Made by a program: the position numbers and the translations under genes
Shown here: in pieces, positions 6,912 to 16,003 of the stretch
Position numbering within the stretch: the stretch's first letter is position 1
Layout: each line of letters opens with the position of its first letter
Notes under the pieces: model-generated
The model's database searches: none
Seen by the model: the letters and a program-made list of their open reading frames with translations, nothing else
Told to the model about the DNA's origin: nothing
Source: an uncultured Prevotella sp.
GTDB lineage: Bacteria > Bacteroidota > Bacteroidia > Bacteroidales > Bacteroidaceae
Direction: 5' to 3'
Length of the DNA: 64,000 nt
NCBI GenBank assembly: GCA_944319915.1
Contig: CALUEY010000010.1
Coordinates: 1-64,000 of the forward strand

Positions 6912-9544
6912 AGCTGAATATAAATAGGGAGCCCATCGAGAGTAATCCCCGCTACTGAAACGGCAAGCCGCTTCGAGGTGCTGCACTCAAATTCCGCTGT
7001 TGCCTCGCCATTGCCATCTAAAACAAGATCGGGATTCCAATAAAGAGTACGATTGCGATGCGCAAGAGAATCAGGTGCGTGTCGATAGTCGCCCACATAA
7101 AATTCGGCAGGCTTGTCAACCCCCTTTACCATCAGATGATACCCTTGGTAAAGGCCTGCATCGCTCACTTTGCGTTTGGTATCGTAATGGTATTCAATAT
7201 GCGAGGTGACAGGCCCGTCTTGATAGTGCTCGTAGCCACCCTCACCATGCGGAGTGTACCATCCGCTTATATCGTCCTCGCCATTTATCGTCTCCCCATA
7301 CTTGGCAGGCAAATGCATCTGCCTGCGGTCAGGACGCAAGGTGTAGATGCTTGCCCCGATGCATTGGTCTGGCGGAAGCGGATTGCGCATTATGCGCATG
7401 AACTTTCGGGCTTGTTCGGCACCACTGGCTGCCCACCACGCACTGTCGCCATATACCGGCTCGCCCGGGCGGCGCACGCTGCCATGGCCGTCAACCCCCA
7501 GAAGCCTCAACAACGAGCGGGCAGCCACGAAAGGCTTGGCCAGCGTACCGGCGCAGCCATAAACGTCAGACAAGTATGTGACAAGCTCGCCCGAGCTGAG
7601 TGTAGTCACATACTCCATGGCTGAGCTTTCCCTATAACGGCATCCAGGCGGCACTTGCGTCTCGTACCAACTAAGATTCTTTCCCATTGGCGGGAAAGCG
7701 TTTCGCGGAACCATCGCCTTGTCATGATAACGCCCCAAAGGCTGCGTCTTGAACAAATGGCCAGCAACGCCGGCCTCTTCCTTCCCAATTTCCTTTACGC
7801 TCCGTTTGTTAAGGCTAAGCCATATATCGCCGCTTCCTTCAAAATCGGGCAACGGCACACTAAACCGCCCGCCCTTTACCTTGGCCTCCACGGCATGGCG
7901 CTGCTTGCCAAGCTGCATCTCGGCATATATGTAGTAGCCATCCTCCAAAGGCTTCCACCGGGTTTGCTCTGCACGTCCATGCTTGTCGCACATAAGCCCC
8001 TCGAACGTTAGCTTACGCTCCATCGGGTAAAGCGGAACGAATGGTTCCGCCCCCGACATCGCTTCAAAGTCATAACGAGTCCAGCCCTGCACAAGCATGA
8101 GCAAGTCGAGCGCACCAGCATCGGCGACCCTGCCAAAACTGAAATAGCGGTCGGCATCGTGTATGTACCCTCGTACCTCAGAGGAAAGCAGAAGGCTCGT
8201 AAGCATGCCATCGTTGCTTGCCCCTGCCTTGTCGTCAGATGCCGGGCGAACCGAAACCGACAAATGCGCATTGCCGACATTAATGCCATGGCCACCGCCG
8301 ACCTTGGCCGTTAGCCTAAAGCGCGTGAAGCCAGCCTTGCCAAGCGTATCAACATTTACCGAACAGCATGACGAATAACGCGCGCTGTCGCCACCCATGG
8401 CAAAAACAAGCCTGCGAGCCAAAACCCTCCCACCTGCATCGTAAAGGACAAAAGAATTTACGCCGGTGCGAAGGCCGTCCTTGTCTACGCGTATCGCCTG
8501 CTCCAAGGAGCCTGCCATATCGACATCAGCAACAAAGCCTACGCGCTGTCGGCACAAAGCAGCCAATACGAGCTTATCGCCAGCGGTTGCCCCATTACGC
8601 GACACAATGACATCGTAATGTTCGCCAGCATCAGCAACCCTCACTGCGTAGCCCCGCTTGCGGACTTCAGGCAAAGGGAATTCACAATTCTTGCCGCCAC
8701 GGGCAACCCTTACATACAGCTTGCTGCCTGACAAGCATTCATTGCCCTCCAAGTCAAAGATTCCACGCCCGTCATCGCCGCTCTCAATGCGCGCCACCTC
8801 CTTGCCTTCATGCATCACCAGGCCGCTTATACGCAACTCGCGGCCACGCCCGTCATGGGCGGAATAGGCAATGCGCGCGCCAACCCCCTCGACAATGTTG
8901 CCCCCTTCGGGGTAGAAATCAACATAAAGGCAGGTATCTTCTACAGTCGCGCCTGTCCTCACGCCTATGTCACGAGTGCCATCACCACACAGCCCATATA
9001 CAGGGAACACCCGGCTGAACACCCCGGCATTCCCCGCAACGAACTTGTGGAAACTTTCAGAAAGCATGCCGCGATATGCCTTTGACCTAAACCTCTCCCA
9101 TGAATGCCGCTCGCCCCCGCCGAAATTCAGCATCCACGACGTATATCCCCTTATCTCATAAAACCCCGGGGGAAGCGTGCGGGGCAGCTCCACACTCCCT
9201 GCTGCCCGCCCGCCACGAAGCTCAAACTTCTTGAACGCCACAGGAATGCCTGCAGCGTTAAGCACGTCTACATACACATACTTGCTGAGCCGGGAAGGCA
9301 CGATGCTGTCACCCCTTATGACATAAGCCACGAAATAAGCGGTATCGCCAAGCATATAGCTTGCGTTGTCAAGGTGCAGGTAAACTCGCTCTTGAGGAAA
9401 CTTTTCCGCAAACGCCTCTATCCGTGAATGCAAGGCATGGCCATCCACCCCACCCTTTGCAGCCAAGGGCAAAGATGCCAAGACGGACAACAGAGCCATG
9501 AACAGGGCTTTACCGGGAAAAACGCCCAATGCACTATGCTTCAT
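6908..9544 (-). CDS. large secreted MG2-like protein, unit A
   Basis: This 878-aa protein starts at ATG 9544, which gives a clean signal peptide (to about residue 30). The upstream in-frame start at 9580 would overlap the preceding stop. The N-terminal motif FPQERVYLHLDNASYMLGDT opens an alpha-2-macroglobulin MG2-like module ('YLHxDNxxYxxGxxxxFxAYV'), a large Bacteroidetes family of cell-envelope proteins. The centre has the conserved LMLVQGWTRYDFEAM block, and the C-terminus has a beta domain with RTLYWNP and GNGEATAEFE. It is paralogous to the genes at 10249 and 13755, each preceded by a small lipoprotein gene. The biochemical role is unknown; surface assembly or protein capture is inference from the MG2 fold. 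Confidence 0.8.
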   Translation of the reverse strand: MKHSALGVFPGKALFMALLSVLASLPLAAKGGVDGHALHSRIEAFAEKFPQERVYLHLDNASYMLGDTAYFVAYVIRGDSIVPSRLSKYVYVDVLNAAGIPVAFKKFELRGGRAAGSVELPRTLPPGFYEIRGYTSWMLNFGGGERHSWERFRSKAYRGMLSESFHKFVAGNAGVFSRVFPVYGLCGDGTRDIGVRTGATVEDTCLYVDFYPEGGNIVEGVGARIAYSAHDGRGRELRISGLVMHEGKEVARIESGDDGRGIFDLEGNECLSGSKLYVRVARGGKNCEFPLPEVRKRGYAVRVADAGEHYDVIVSRNGATAGDKLVLAALCRQRVGFVADVDMAGSLEQAIRVDKDGLRTGVNSFVLYDAGGRVLARRLVFAMGGDSARYSSCCSVNVDTLGKAGFTRFRLTAKVGGGHGINVGNAHLSVSVRPASDDKAGASNDGMLTSLLLSSEVRGYIHDADRYFSFGRVADAGALDLLMLVQGWTRYDFEAMSGAEPFVPLYPMERKLTFEGLMCDKHGRAEQTRWKPLEDGYYIYAEMQLGKQRHAVEAKVKGGRFSVPLPDFEGSGDIWLSLNKRSVKEIGKEEAGVAGHLFKTQPLGRYHDKAMVPRNAFPPMGKNLSWYETQVPPGCRYRESSAMEYVTTLSSGELVTYLSDVYGCAGTLAKPFVAARSLLRLLGVDGHGSVRRPGEPVYGDSAWWAASGAEQARKFMRIMRNPLPPDQCIGASIYTLRPDRRQMHLPAKYGETINGEDDISGWYTPHGEGGYEHYQDGPVTSHIEYHYDTKRKVSDAGLYQGYHLMVKGVDKPAEFYVGDYRHAPDSLAHRNRTLYWNPDLVLDGNGEATAEFECSTSKRLAVSVAGITLDGLPIYIQL

Positions 9545-9564
9545 ATACACCTTTAATATTTTGT

Positions 9565-10239
9565 TTATATAAAGTCGCAACGCAACGTTCCTGCTGAATA
9601 ATCGCAGATAACCTCGCCTTTTAACGAGAAGCCATGGTCACTGTTAAAGGAAATCAGCGCAGAATAACTAAATTGTTCAACACCTGCGAAATCACCATGC
9701 TCCTCTTCAATATTCACATTCTCCTCTTCCCAAACTTCCCAATAATTATCAGGATCATACCAAGAATACCTTACACTGATTGAACCATTTATATACGAAT
9801 TTTCTGTTGATGAGTAATAGTAGCTTAAGCTTATGTCAAGAGAAAAATCCCTTTCCGAATAAGTGCCTGAAGTAGAGCCGCTCCATGTCTCTGCCGCGGG
9901 TGATGCTGTCCTTGTGCGCGGGCGGATTTGCTTTTTCATCTTAAAAGTCTGGCCTTCTTTCTTTTCCATCGTATAATGGCCTTTCAAGCCAGAGAATATC
10001 TTCATCGTTCGTTCAATTTCCTCATCAGACATATCGAGGTTCTTCATCAACACTGCATCATCAAACGCAATGTCTCTAACTCCATAGTCAGAAGCTATCC
10101 GCTGCACACGTGATTTCAACTCCACCAATTTATCTTGTGGAGTTTCCACTTCTGCATAATCGTCCTCACTGCTGCAACTTACAGCTACAACCCCGATAAT
10201 CCCAAGGGTTAACAATTTAAGAATGCGTTTTGTTTTCAT
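9565..10239 (-). CDS. lipoprotein of unit A
   Basis: This 224-aa lipoprotein has a lipobox ending VVAVSC (Cys about 22) followed by the acidic SSEDDY sorting stretch. It then has a helical segment (to about residue 90), an arginine-rich link (RPRTRTA) and a beta-rich domain with many Tyr and Ser. The first 26 residues are identical to the unit B lipoprotein apart from the last ones, because both lie in a 154-bp perfect repeat (10161-10314 and 13667-13820). It ends 20 bp before its MG2-like partner and starts 9 bp after the unit B MG2-like gene, so it is co-transcribed. No family recognised. Confidence 0.8.
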   Translation of the reverse strand: MKTKRILKLLTLGIIGVVAVSCSSEDDYAEVETPQDKLVELKSRVQRIASDYGVRDIAFDDAVLMKNLDMSDEEIERTMKIFSGLKGHYTMEKKEGQTFKMKKQIRPRTRTASPAAETWSGSTSGTYSERDFSLDISLSYYYSSTENSYINGSISVRYSWYDPDNYWEVWEEENVNIEEEHGDFAGVEQFSYSALISFNSDHGFSLKGEVICDYSAGTLRCDFI

Positions 10240-10314
10240 TTGTCTTGCTTATTTGTTTTTTTCAATTATTTGTCTGTACACCATTGGCTGCCCGCCGGGC
10301 GCGATGCCCTCGGC
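10161..10314. repeat. 154-bp perfect direct repeat, copy 1
   Basis: Identical to 13667-13820. It covers the 3' end of the unit B MG2-like gene, the short gap, and the 5' end (signal peptide) of the unit A lipoprotein gene. Sequence on both sides diverges quickly. Confidence 0.95.
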
Positions 10315-12996
10315 TGATACGGCAAGCCGCTTGCACGAAGAGTTGTTGTATATGTCGATGGCGGCCCGGCCGTCCTTGCCCACCGTCACCGAGGGATTCC
10401 AGTAGAGTGTACGGCGGTGGTCTACCTCGGGCGGCATGAGGCTGTAGTCGGGCATCTGAAACGTCTCCACCTTGCTGTAGCCCTCGTAGTGGGTGGTGCG
10501 CTGCCCCTTGTGCTTGCCTGGGAAAATATGGTGGGAATACACGAACACTGTAACGGGGCTATATTGGGCAAGTCCGTTGATATCCGCGTAATGCCGCCAA
10601 ATGTCCTCATTTTCGGAAATATAGACCGACTTGCACTCATCAAGGTAAAGTGGCATACGCTCGACACTGTGATAGAAAATGCGTACTATGTCTTTTGTCG
10701 CGACAGAAAACGGCCCCATTGATATGCAATAATAATTGTTGTTCAGCACCCACATTATGGGCCTGTTCTTGTACGACAGCCCAAGGCGTTGCAAGTATAT
10801 CACGTGGCCAACCTTTCCAGAAGTATAGTCGCCCCTTTCCTTGTTTGCCGAAATGGATGTGGTTCCAAATAAAAGCGAATTGGGAATCTGATGATACACA
10901 TCCGAATCAAACTCGCCGCCTTCTACACGCAGCTCGTCCATGTCAGTTGTAGAGCCGGAGAACATCTTGTTCTTAGCGGCCAGCCAGTCGAGCAACGTGG
11001 GCATCTCGCCGCCCTGGTCGTATATCTCGTCGGCGGCCTTGTCGCAGTCGTAACGCACGTAGGAGCGGAACGCGCCCCGCTGTTCCGTCTCCCAGCCCGC
11101 CCGGGCGTTCTCGAACAGCCGCTTGCCCTTTACTTTCACTTCCTTCAAAACGTGTACTCGCTCGTCCATGCCAAGTCCGGCGGCAAGCGTGTCGAAGCCG
11201 GCCACTGCCGTGACCGGCAGCAGCTGCGCGGCTGCCTCGCTGCGCTCCGTCTCCAAGGGTGAGAGGGGGCGGGCGGCAGGCGAGAAGTTGCGGTCGATGC
11301 CTATGCGGTAGGGCGCGGCCTCGCCGCCCTTGCTCGCATTCAGCAGCAGCCGCCACTCGCCCTCGCAGTCGGGCAGGCGGAAGGCGTAGTGGCCAAGCGA
11401 GTCGGTCTCCGTATGGCCGCCCATCGACTCCCCGGCAGTGTTGTATAGCGTGGCCTTGAGGCTCACGCCGCCCACGGGGTATTTCTTCTTGGCCTGCCGC
11501 AGCTGCCCGTAGAGGTAAAGGCCGTCCTCCACCGGGTGGCGGCGGGCGAAGCCGCAAGAGCCTCCCATCTGCCCTATGTCGTACCTGCGCCAGCCCTGCA
11601 CCATCATCAGCAGGTCGGCGGCGCGGCGGTGCTCGGCGTCGTCGGCCTCAAGGTAGTAGCCGGGGTTGTGCACGTAGCCGCGAAGGTCCGACGAGAGCAG
11701 CAGCCACGTGGCGGCGTCGCCCTGCACGCCGTTGGCATCGGTGGCGGCGTCGCGCACCGACAACGAGAACGTGGCGCCGGGGCGCGCCCGCGCCTCAAGC
11801 CTCACCTTGCCGCAGGGCGAGAGGCTGCCCGCAGCCGCGATGCGTATGGTTTCGATGCCACCGTGGGGGTGGACGAACACCATGCGCTCGGCCACTATGC
11901 GGCCGTGGCCGTCGATGACTGCCAGCTGGCTAACGCCGTCGGCCATGTCGGCGCGGGCGAAGCGGCGGCGAGCCTCTTGCTCGTCGCCCCCGATTATGTC
12001 AGTCGCGTCAACGTTGCCGCCGCTGAGCAGCACGAGGGCAAGGGGTTCGCGGAAGTCTGCCGTGCGGCGGATGTCTACATCTATATAGTCGCCCGTTACC
12101 GCGTCCACCGACATCACGCAGCCCGACGCATCGGCTGCGGGCAGGGAGAATGTGCGCTCTCGGCCTCTGCCGTCGGCAATGGTGAGCTTGGCGGGAGTGG
12201 CAGTGGGTGTGTAGGCGAACGCTCCACGACCCTCGCGAAGCGTCTTCACATCAGCTCCGGTGCCGTCGGCAAGGGTGAGCCGCCCAGTGCAGTCCATCGG
12301 CCTGCCTTCGCCATCGGTAACGGCGAAGGCCACGCGCGAGGGCAGCCCCTGCACGAGGCGGCCTCCCTCGGGGTAGAACGCCACGTTGATTGGCCCTGCG
12401 CTGAGCGTGTCGGCCTCGCGGCTGCTCGGCAACCGCTTGCGCCACACAGGCTCGGCTATCGCCGGGCGGCTGTAGTCGCCCTCGCGCTTGGGCGCGTCGA
12501 ACACGGGGAATACGCGGTAGAAAGCCCACGCCGCATCCCAGTTGAGCATGTAGCGGGTGTAGGCGCGCACCTCGTAGAAGCCAGAGGCGAGCAGCTTGTC
12601 GAGCTTGAACGAGCCGCTGCCGCGCCCGTCCTCCAGCCGAACCTTGCGCGCCTGCACCACCTCGCCAGTGGGGTCGAGCAGCTCTACGTAGAGCACGCGG
12701 CTCAGGTCGGTGAGCGAGCGGCGGTCGGCTCGCAGCACGTAGGCGCAGAACCACATCGTCTCGCCCCGGAAGTAGCCCGTGTTGTCGAAGTGCAGGTAAA
12801 CTTTTTCCTGAGGGAACAGGCGGTTGAAAGCGTCTATGTTGCCCACGAAGCGGCGGAGCGAGTCGAGGGCGTGATTGCTCGTTGCGCTTTTACCAATAGC
12901 CCAACATTGCGATGCGCTGCAAAACACAAGACACATGGCAACCGAGAAAAGAGACAAATAATTTCTCGTGGCTCCATAAACACGGGATCTTACCAT
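10249..12996 (-). CDS. large secreted MG2-like protein, unit B
   Basis: This 915-aa protein is read from ATG 12996, which places a hydrophobic signal (LFSVAMCLVFCSA) near the N-terminus. It has the family motif FPQEKVYLHFDNTGYFRGET, then beta domains, the block DLLMMVQGWRRYDIGQM in the middle, and a C-terminal RTLYWNPSVTVGKDG domain ending SAEGIAPGGQPMVYRQ. The part coding residues ~60-700 is very GC-rich, while the 5' end and the lipoproteins around it are AT-rich. This suggests parts of different origin. The partner lipoprotein is at 13059-13745. Confidence 0.8.
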   Translation of the reverse strand: MVRSRVYGATRNYLSLFSVAMCLVFCSASQCWAIGKSATSNHALDSLRRFVGNIDAFNRLFPQEKVYLHFDNTGYFRGETMWFCAYVLRADRRSLTDLSRVLYVELLDPTGEVVQARKVRLEDGRGSGSFKLDKLLASGFYEVRAYTRYMLNWDAAWAFYRVFPVFDAPKREGDYSRPAIAEPVWRKRLPSSREADTLSAGPINVAFYPEGGRLVQGLPSRVAFAVTDGEGRPMDCTGRLTLADGTGADVKTLREGRGAFAYTPTATPAKLTIADGRGRERTFSLPAADASGCVMSVDAVTGDYIDVDIRRTADFREPLALVLLSGGNVDATDIIGGDEQEARRRFARADMADGVSQLAVIDGHGRIVAERMVFVHPHGGIETIRIAAAGSLSPCGKVRLEARARPGATFSLSVRDAATDANGVQGDAATWLLLSSDLRGYVHNPGYYLEADDAEHRRAADLLMMVQGWRRYDIGQMGGSCGFARRHPVEDGLYLYGQLRQAKKKYPVGGVSLKATLYNTAGESMGGHTETDSLGHYAFRLPDCEGEWRLLLNASKGGEAAPYRIGIDRNFSPAARPLSPLETERSEAAAQLLPVTAVAGFDTLAAGLGMDERVHVLKEVKVKGKRLFENARAGWETEQRGAFRSYVRYDCDKAADEIYDQGGEMPTLLDWLAAKNKMFSGSTTDMDELRVEGGEFDSDVYHQIPNSLLFGTTSISANKERGDYTSGKVGHVIYLQRLGLSYKNRPIMWVLNNNYYCISMGPFSVATKDIVRIFYHSVERMPLYLDECKSVYISENEDIWRHYADINGLAQYSPVTVFVYSHHIFPGKHKGQRTTHYEGYSKVETFQMPDYSLMPPEVDHRRTLYWNPSVTVGKDGRAAIDIYNNSSCKRLAVSAEGIAPGGQPMVYRQIIEKNK

Positions 12997-13058
12997 AAGT
13001 GTGAATTTTTTACATCGGACAACAACAGGCAATCATTAATTTCGGACTACCAAACGAT

Positions 13059-13745
13059 TTAAAAATTCCATTGGGGAATTGACCTCCAAGTCACGCTACC
13101 ACTTCCATCACTAAAGGTTCCTTCCACTTGATATTTTAATACAACCAAGTCATCATCATCATATGGGAAAGCATCAAAATCTTCATATTCATAAGTTACT
13201 GTACCAGATATTCTAATCACATTATTCCCGTCTACGTATGCATCGACATCACCATAACTAACACCTGTCATTGCATAACCTTGAATATCCGCATCAACAG
13301 ACACTCCATAATAATTTCCATCTTTATCTATGCTATAATGCAATATACAATATCCTCGCAAAAAACCAGGTTCCTCATACCCTCCAAGATCATAGCTCTC
13401 ATTTTGAGCGGAGCGAGTCCTTGCTCTCGTTGCCTTTGGTTTCTGCTCTGCCAAACCATCAGACTTTGACGCCAAGGTATATGTACCATTTATAGCAGCC
13501 ATTGACCGAAAGAAACTTTCAAGGCTATCCATATTGACTTTGCAACCTGCTTTTTCCAAAGCCTGAGCATTTACTGTCACTGAGAGCCCGAAGTCGTTTG
13601 CCATGCGCTCAATTTCGCTAACTTTCGTTTGAACATTCTCTGTTTCAGAGCCATTTGCGAAATATTCGTCCTCACTGCTGCAACTTACAGCTACAACCCC
13701 GATAATCCCAAGGGTTAACAATTTAAGAATGCGTTTTGTTTTCAT
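13059..13745 (-). CDS. lipoprotein of unit B
   Basis: This 228-aa protein has the same signal and lipobox as unit A (VVAVSC, then SSEDEYF), a helical segment (about 35-80), an arginine-rich link (TRARTRSA) and a beta-rich C-terminal domain. The C-terminal domain is unrelated by eye to that of unit A beyond general pattern. The conserved signal with a divergent exposed domain suggests diversification. Codon use is AT-rich compared with the MG2-like gene after it. It starts 9 bp after the end of the unit C MG2-like gene. Confidence 0.8.
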   Translation of the reverse strand: MKTKRILKLLTLGIIGVVAVSCSSEDEYFANGSETENVQTKVSEIERMANDFGLSVTVNAQALEKAGCKVNMDSLESFFRSMAAINGTYTLASKSDGLAEQKPKATRARTRSAQNESYDLGGYEEPGFLRGYCILHYSIDKDGNYYGVSVDADIQGYAMTGVSYGDVDAYVDGNNVIRISGTVTYEYEDFDAFPYDDDDLVVLKYQVEGTFSDGSGSVTWRSIPQWNF

Positions 13746-13820
13746 TTGTCTTGCTTATTTGTTTTTTTCAATTATTTGTCTGTACACCATTGGCTGCCCG
13801 CCGGGCGCGATGCCCTCGGC
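13667..13820. repeat. 154-bp perfect direct repeat, copy 2
   Basis: Identical to 10161-10314. It spans the 3' end of the unit C MG2-like gene and the 5' end of the unit B lipoprotein gene. Together with copy 1 it flanks one whole lipoprotein/MG2 pair of about 3.5 kb. Confidence 0.95.
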
Positions 13821-15338
13821 GGAGACGGAAAGCCCCTTGCACGAGTCACAGCAATTAAATTCCGCAGAGGCCTCACCATTGCCATCAAGTACGATGTCTG
13901 GATTCCAGTAGAGAACGCGTCCGCAATAACATTGACCTGCTGTATACGAGCCATTGCCATCTTGGTGCAATAGCTTTGCGCCATCACCCACATTGGCATC
14001 GAAAGCCGTTAAGGTGCCACCCGACACGGCCTTGGGAACCAAACAGATGACCATCGCCGGCATACCTGTGGGATAAGCCGACCGCGACCCTATCGATAAA
14101 CTGCCGCCGCGCCTGCCCATGTCGTAATAAGGCGCGTGGCGTGAGTATGAGAAAGCCTCGCAGATAGCACTATCTGTGCGAATTATCACCTCGCCATAGT
14201 CATCCATACGGAACTCGCCGCCATCGTATATCCGCAAGCACTCAGGCACAAGGCTGTCGCCTGAATAATCGCCCTTTACGCTCACAATCCTTACCTTATA
14301 TGGAGAGCCAAACGGAAAACGGTAACGGCTGCAAATGCTACGGAGAAGGTAGAGGAAAGCCAATCCGGAATGTTCCGACCTAAAGTCGACGCGTTCCATG
14401 CCGTGAGCCTTGGCCCACCTAATCTCGTTGTCAAAGGTGGTGTGAATGGCAGAATGGGTAATGCCTACCACCTGCGTATTGGTCTTGGGCAGCAATGGCG
14501 CAACGATCTTCACGCCCGGGATACTGGCCAAAGCCTCTTCCTCCTCGGAATAAGCCCGTGGGGCAGGGCTGAAGAACGGATGCGCACCATCAAGACTTTC
14601 TCCATCAGAATCCGCGTTGCCACCATCATCCGTTAAAGTCGCATTGCTTGCTGCATGCCCCATCCACCCAAAGGCTGCAAAATCGGCGATAGTGGCGCGG
14701 CGACCAACGCCCAATGACCTGCAACTATCAGTCACAGAAAGCGACAGTCGCGAGCCAGGCATCCCTTTCAACCGCAGCCTCAACTTGCAAGGTGACCTAA
14801 CTTCAATCGTGTCACATTCTATCGCAATACCACCCTGCGACACACCCTTCATATTGCCAAACGGCCTTTTTCCCACGCCGCCGGGAGAGCTCCCCTTGCG
14901 CTGCCGGTCATATATGCTAAGGTTTCCGGGGATGCTGCCGTCAAGCACCGGCACTACCGCTGTGTAATAATTTGTGGGGGAGGCCTCTATCATGGACGAT
15001 GTGTATGCCCTGACCTCGAACAGACCCGACAAGAGCGATGGGCGCAGATATATCTTGCCATGGCATCGCCCGCCGTTCATCCCATAAACGCGCGACTCCA
15101 CCACGTAACCCTCTGGAGCCAGCAACTCTATATGGAGCATGCTGTCAATGCCTTCACTTGCAGAATCTCTAAGAACTGTGGCGGAAAAGCGCAAATCCTC
15201 GCCAAGTAAATAGGAAGAGTTGTCTAAATGCAAATAGATGCCACCGCCACCCAAAACCGTTGCCGCAATGGAACACAGTTGCAAGTTAAGTAAAAGGAAA
15301 AAGAATATAATTACTGATAAACGTCGAGGTTTCATCAT
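13755..15338 (-). CDS. short MG2-like protein, unit C
   Basis: This 527-aa protein starts at ATG 15338, giving the signal MMKPRRLSVIIFFFLLLNL. An earlier in-frame ATG at 15362 would overlap the lipoprotein stop. It keeps the N-terminal IYLHLDNSSYLLGEDLRF motif and the C-terminal RVLYWNPDIVLDGNG ... GGQPMVYRQ domain. The roughly 350 residues of middle beta domains and the VQGW block found in units A and B are missing. In their place is an unrelated segment (about 240-420) with an acidic stretch. It is either a natural short form or the product of an internal deletion; the frame is fully open. Confidence 0.75.
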   Translation of the reverse strand: MMKPRRLSVIIFFFLLLNLQLCSIAATVLGGGGIYLHLDNSSYLLGEDLRFSATVLRDSASEGIDSMLHIELLAPEGYVVESRVYGMNGGRCHGKIYLRPSLLSGLFEVRAYTSSMIEASPTNYYTAVVPVLDGSIPGNLSIYDRQRKGSSPGGVGKRPFGNMKGVSQGGIAIECDTIEVRSPCKLRLRLKGMPGSRLSLSVTDSCRSLGVGRRATIADFAAFGWMGHAASNATLTDDGGNADSDGESLDGAHPFFSPAPRAYSEEEEALASIPGVKIVAPLLPKTNTQVVGITHSAIHTTFDNEIRWAKAHGMERVDFRSEHSGLAFLYLLRSICSRYRFPFGSPYKVRIVSVKGDYSGDSLVPECLRIYDGGEFRMDDYGEVIIRTDSAICEAFSYSRHAPYYDMGRRGGSLSIGSRSAYPTGMPAMVICLVPKAVSGGTLTAFDANVGDGAKLLHQDGNGSYTAGQCYCGRVLYWNPDIVLDGNGEASAEFNCCDSCKGLSVSAEGIAPGGQPMVYRQIIEKNK

Positions 15339-15348
15339 TTTTTTAACT

Positions 15349-15966
15349 TCAGTGGACTTCACCAGTTATCTTAAATTTACCGGCTTCACCATTTGTCATA
15401 CTATCTCTTGCAGTCACATAAATGGTATATGAGATGCCACCATTCCCCCCGACATAACTATAATCAAAACCGTACTCAAAATATATTCCACTAATGGAAG
15501 GCTCAGAAAGAATACTATAATCAACGCTTCCTGTTCCCCATGTTGGATTTACATTACTCCACGTAATTGTATACTCAAATATGCCATACCCGTTGTTACT
15601 GTCATGTGTTGTATACTCACCTGAATAAGACTCGCTATCCACACCAATTCTTGTCTTACGTTTCCTCTCACTTGTAAAATAAGCAGCATTACCTTTTTTC
15701 ACAAAATGCTTTGCGCCATGCTGCATAATAGCCACCGCCTTGCATAGTTTTTCCATTTGCTCCAAAGACGGAAGTGGCCTGTCCCCACTTTTCCTAAATT
15801 CAAAATCCACGCCATACTCAGATTGCATTTCTTGAATTTCCGCAAGTTCACCTGCCGAATAAGAATATTGCTTTCCACCAGCATAATAATCATCATCTGA
15901 TGTACAAGATACACACACGCCATAAGCAATTGCCAGTAAAGCGAAACTAAAAACAAACTTCTTCAT
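15349..15966 (-). CDS. lipoprotein of unit C
   Basis: This 205-aa lipoprotein has a lipobox ending GVCVSC (Cys about 21) with acidic TSDDDYY after it. It then has a helical stretch (about 38-90), a basic link (SERKRKTR) and a beta-rich domain. The signal peptide differs from those of units A and B, but the architecture is the same. It is separated by 37 bp from the transglutaminase-like gene upstream, and its end lies 10 bp before the unit C MG2-like start. Confidence 0.75.
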   Translation of the reverse strand: MKKFVFSFALLAIAYGVCVSCTSDDDYYAGGKQYSYSAGELAEIQEMQSEYGVDFEFRKSGDRPLPSLEQMEKLCKAVAIMQHGAKHFVKKGNAAYFTSERKRKTRIGVDSESYSGEYTTHDSNNGYGIFEYTITWSNVNPTWGTGSVDYSILSEPSISGIYFEYGFDYSYVGGNGGISYTIYVTARDSMTNGEAGKFKITGEVH

Positions 15967-16003
15967 TTGTCTTGAAATTTAAATTATTGATTGAGGTTTA
16001 TTG

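Noticed and set aside
6519-6986. Intact 155-aa membrane protein
   Set aside because: The start at 6986 lies inside the MG2-like gene and the second half is duplicated panE sequence in a wrong frame; treated as a truncated gene from 6911.
11536-13062. 508-codon plus-strand open frame opposite the unit B MG2-like gene
   Set aside because: Shadow of a GC-rich gene on the other strand: low-complexity Ala/Val/His/Arg translation, no motifs, no promoter.
13755-15338. Unit C MG2-like gene as a frameshifted pseudogene
   Set aside because: The frame is fully open from signal peptide to conserved C-terminus, with no matching segments in other frames.
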